Of a stretch of DNA of 5,541 bases, positions 5,026 through 5,541 are shown one piece after another. Numbering within the stretch: position 1 is the first letter of the stretch; every line of letters starts with the position of its first letter. This DNA is from Alphaproteobacteria bacterium (GTDB lineage Bacteria; Pseudomonadota; Alphaproteobacteria; SHNJ01): contig CANGQU010000062.1 of the NCBI GenBank assembly GCA_947456345.1, forward strand, positions 1 to 5,541, in the 5' to 3' direction. The notes beneath the pieces were generated by a model that worked only from the letters and a program-made list of their open reading frames with translations, was not told where the DNA came from and did not search any database. The position numbers and the translations under genes were made by a program.

Positions 5026-5541
5026 ATGGTCGTCGGCATTGAATTTTGGATCGGCTTTTTGGCATTTTTAGGCTTGATGCTGGCTCTGGATTTAGGGGTA
5101 TTTCACCGCGACTCGCATGTGGTAACCTTTAAGGAAGCCTGCGCCTGGTCGGCCGTGTGGGTCACGCTGGCGCTGATTTTCAACCTTGGCATATATTTTT
5201 ACTTTGGCGCGCAGCCTGCATTGGAATTCCTGACCGGGTATGTTGTCGAATACTCCTTGTCGGTGGATAATATATTCGTCTTTGTGATGCTATTTACGTT
5301 TTTCGCAGTCCCGCCACAATATCAACACCGGGTTTTATTTTGGGGCATTTTGGGCGCGCTGGCGATGCGCGGCGCGTTGATTTTCCTGGGCGCTGCCTTG
5401 ATCAAGGAATATCAATGGATCGTCTATATCTTTGGTGCGTTCTTGATTGTAACCGGCATTAAGATGTTTTTTGCATCCGACAAACCGCAGGATTTAAACC
5501 AAAATCCAATCTTAAAATTCTGCCGCCGTCATTTGCGGGTA
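5026..5541 (+). CDS. TerC/Alx-family integral membrane protein, N-terminal part (runs off the right edge)
   Basis: The family comprises multi-helix inner-membrane proteins named after tellurite resistance TerC and the E. coli protein Alx; members are linked to manganese or other metal export. The 172 codons visible cover about half of a typical 300-330-residue protein. Helix 1 carries the conserved acidic residue in MLALDLGVFHR (D22). The hallmark EYSLSVDNIFVFVMLF at 75-90 contains E75 and the D81-N82 pair in the third helix. R115 follows in WGILGALAMRGALIF, and a further helix lies at about 131-148. The ATG at 5026 has GAAGG (5013-5017) eight bases upstream. It is divergent from rpiB, and nothing in the window ties it to the metabolic genes. 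The family call is firm; whether it is Alx-like or TerC-like, and which metal it handles, cannot be told. Confidence 0.92.
   Translation, partial: MVVGIEFWIGFLAFLGLMLALDLGVFHRDSHVVTFKEACAWSAVWVTLALIFNLGIYFYFGAQPALEFLTGYVVEYSLSVDNIFVFVMLFTFFAVPPQYQHRVLFWGILGALAMRGALIFLGAALIKEYQWIVYIFGAFLIVTGIKMFFASDKPQDLNQNPILKFCRRHLRV

Overview
The window looks like a chromosomal segment from an alphaproteobacterium. The minus strand carries rpiB, glyA, nrdR and then ribD in the same direction, an order I associate with alphaproteobacterial housekeeping clusters (established knowledge recalled from memory, not searched). Protein motifs are intact and the base composition is moderate. I cannot name the genus.

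Layout from left to right. The N-terminal half of ribD (riboflavin synthesis) runs off the left edge on the minus strand. Three plus-strand genes follow, called A (640-1164), B (1413-2033) and C (2033-2623). They encode small six-helix membrane proteins that I cannot assign to a named family, but they are clearly paralogues: glycines, a proline, two arginines, an asparagine and an aspartate recur at nearly constant spacing. Next come nrdR (ribonucleotide reductase repressor), glyA (serine hydroxymethyltransferase) and rpiB (ribose-5-phosphate isomerase B), closely packed on the minus strand and probably cotranscribed from upstream of rpiB. A TerC/Alx-family membrane protein gene starts divergently from rpiB and runs off the right edge.

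The A-B-C block sits on the opposite strand between nrdR and ribD, splitting what would otherwise be a same-strand run. The 248-base gap between A and B holds several things. Directly after the A stop codon lies a 28-base decayed copy of the 3' end of nrdR, matching the real nrdR end in 25 of 28 positions; this is best read as a scar of a tandem duplication of 'membrane gene plus nrdR tail'. Then come a good sigma-70-like promoter candidate, a 9-bp-stem hairpin and a 79-base inverted-repeat element of the dispersed palindromic type. B and C overlap by one base (TAATG), and the Shine-Dalgarno sequence of C lies inside a perfect hairpin at the end of B, which suggests translational coupling.

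How the genes work together: rpiB, glyA, nrdR and ribD are ordinary metabolic and regulatory genes (pentose phosphate, one-carbon, deoxynucleotide control, flavin). The function of A-B-C is unknown; B and C look designed to be made together, while A has its own start region. The most unusual content of the window is this paralogue cluster and the record of how it expanded.
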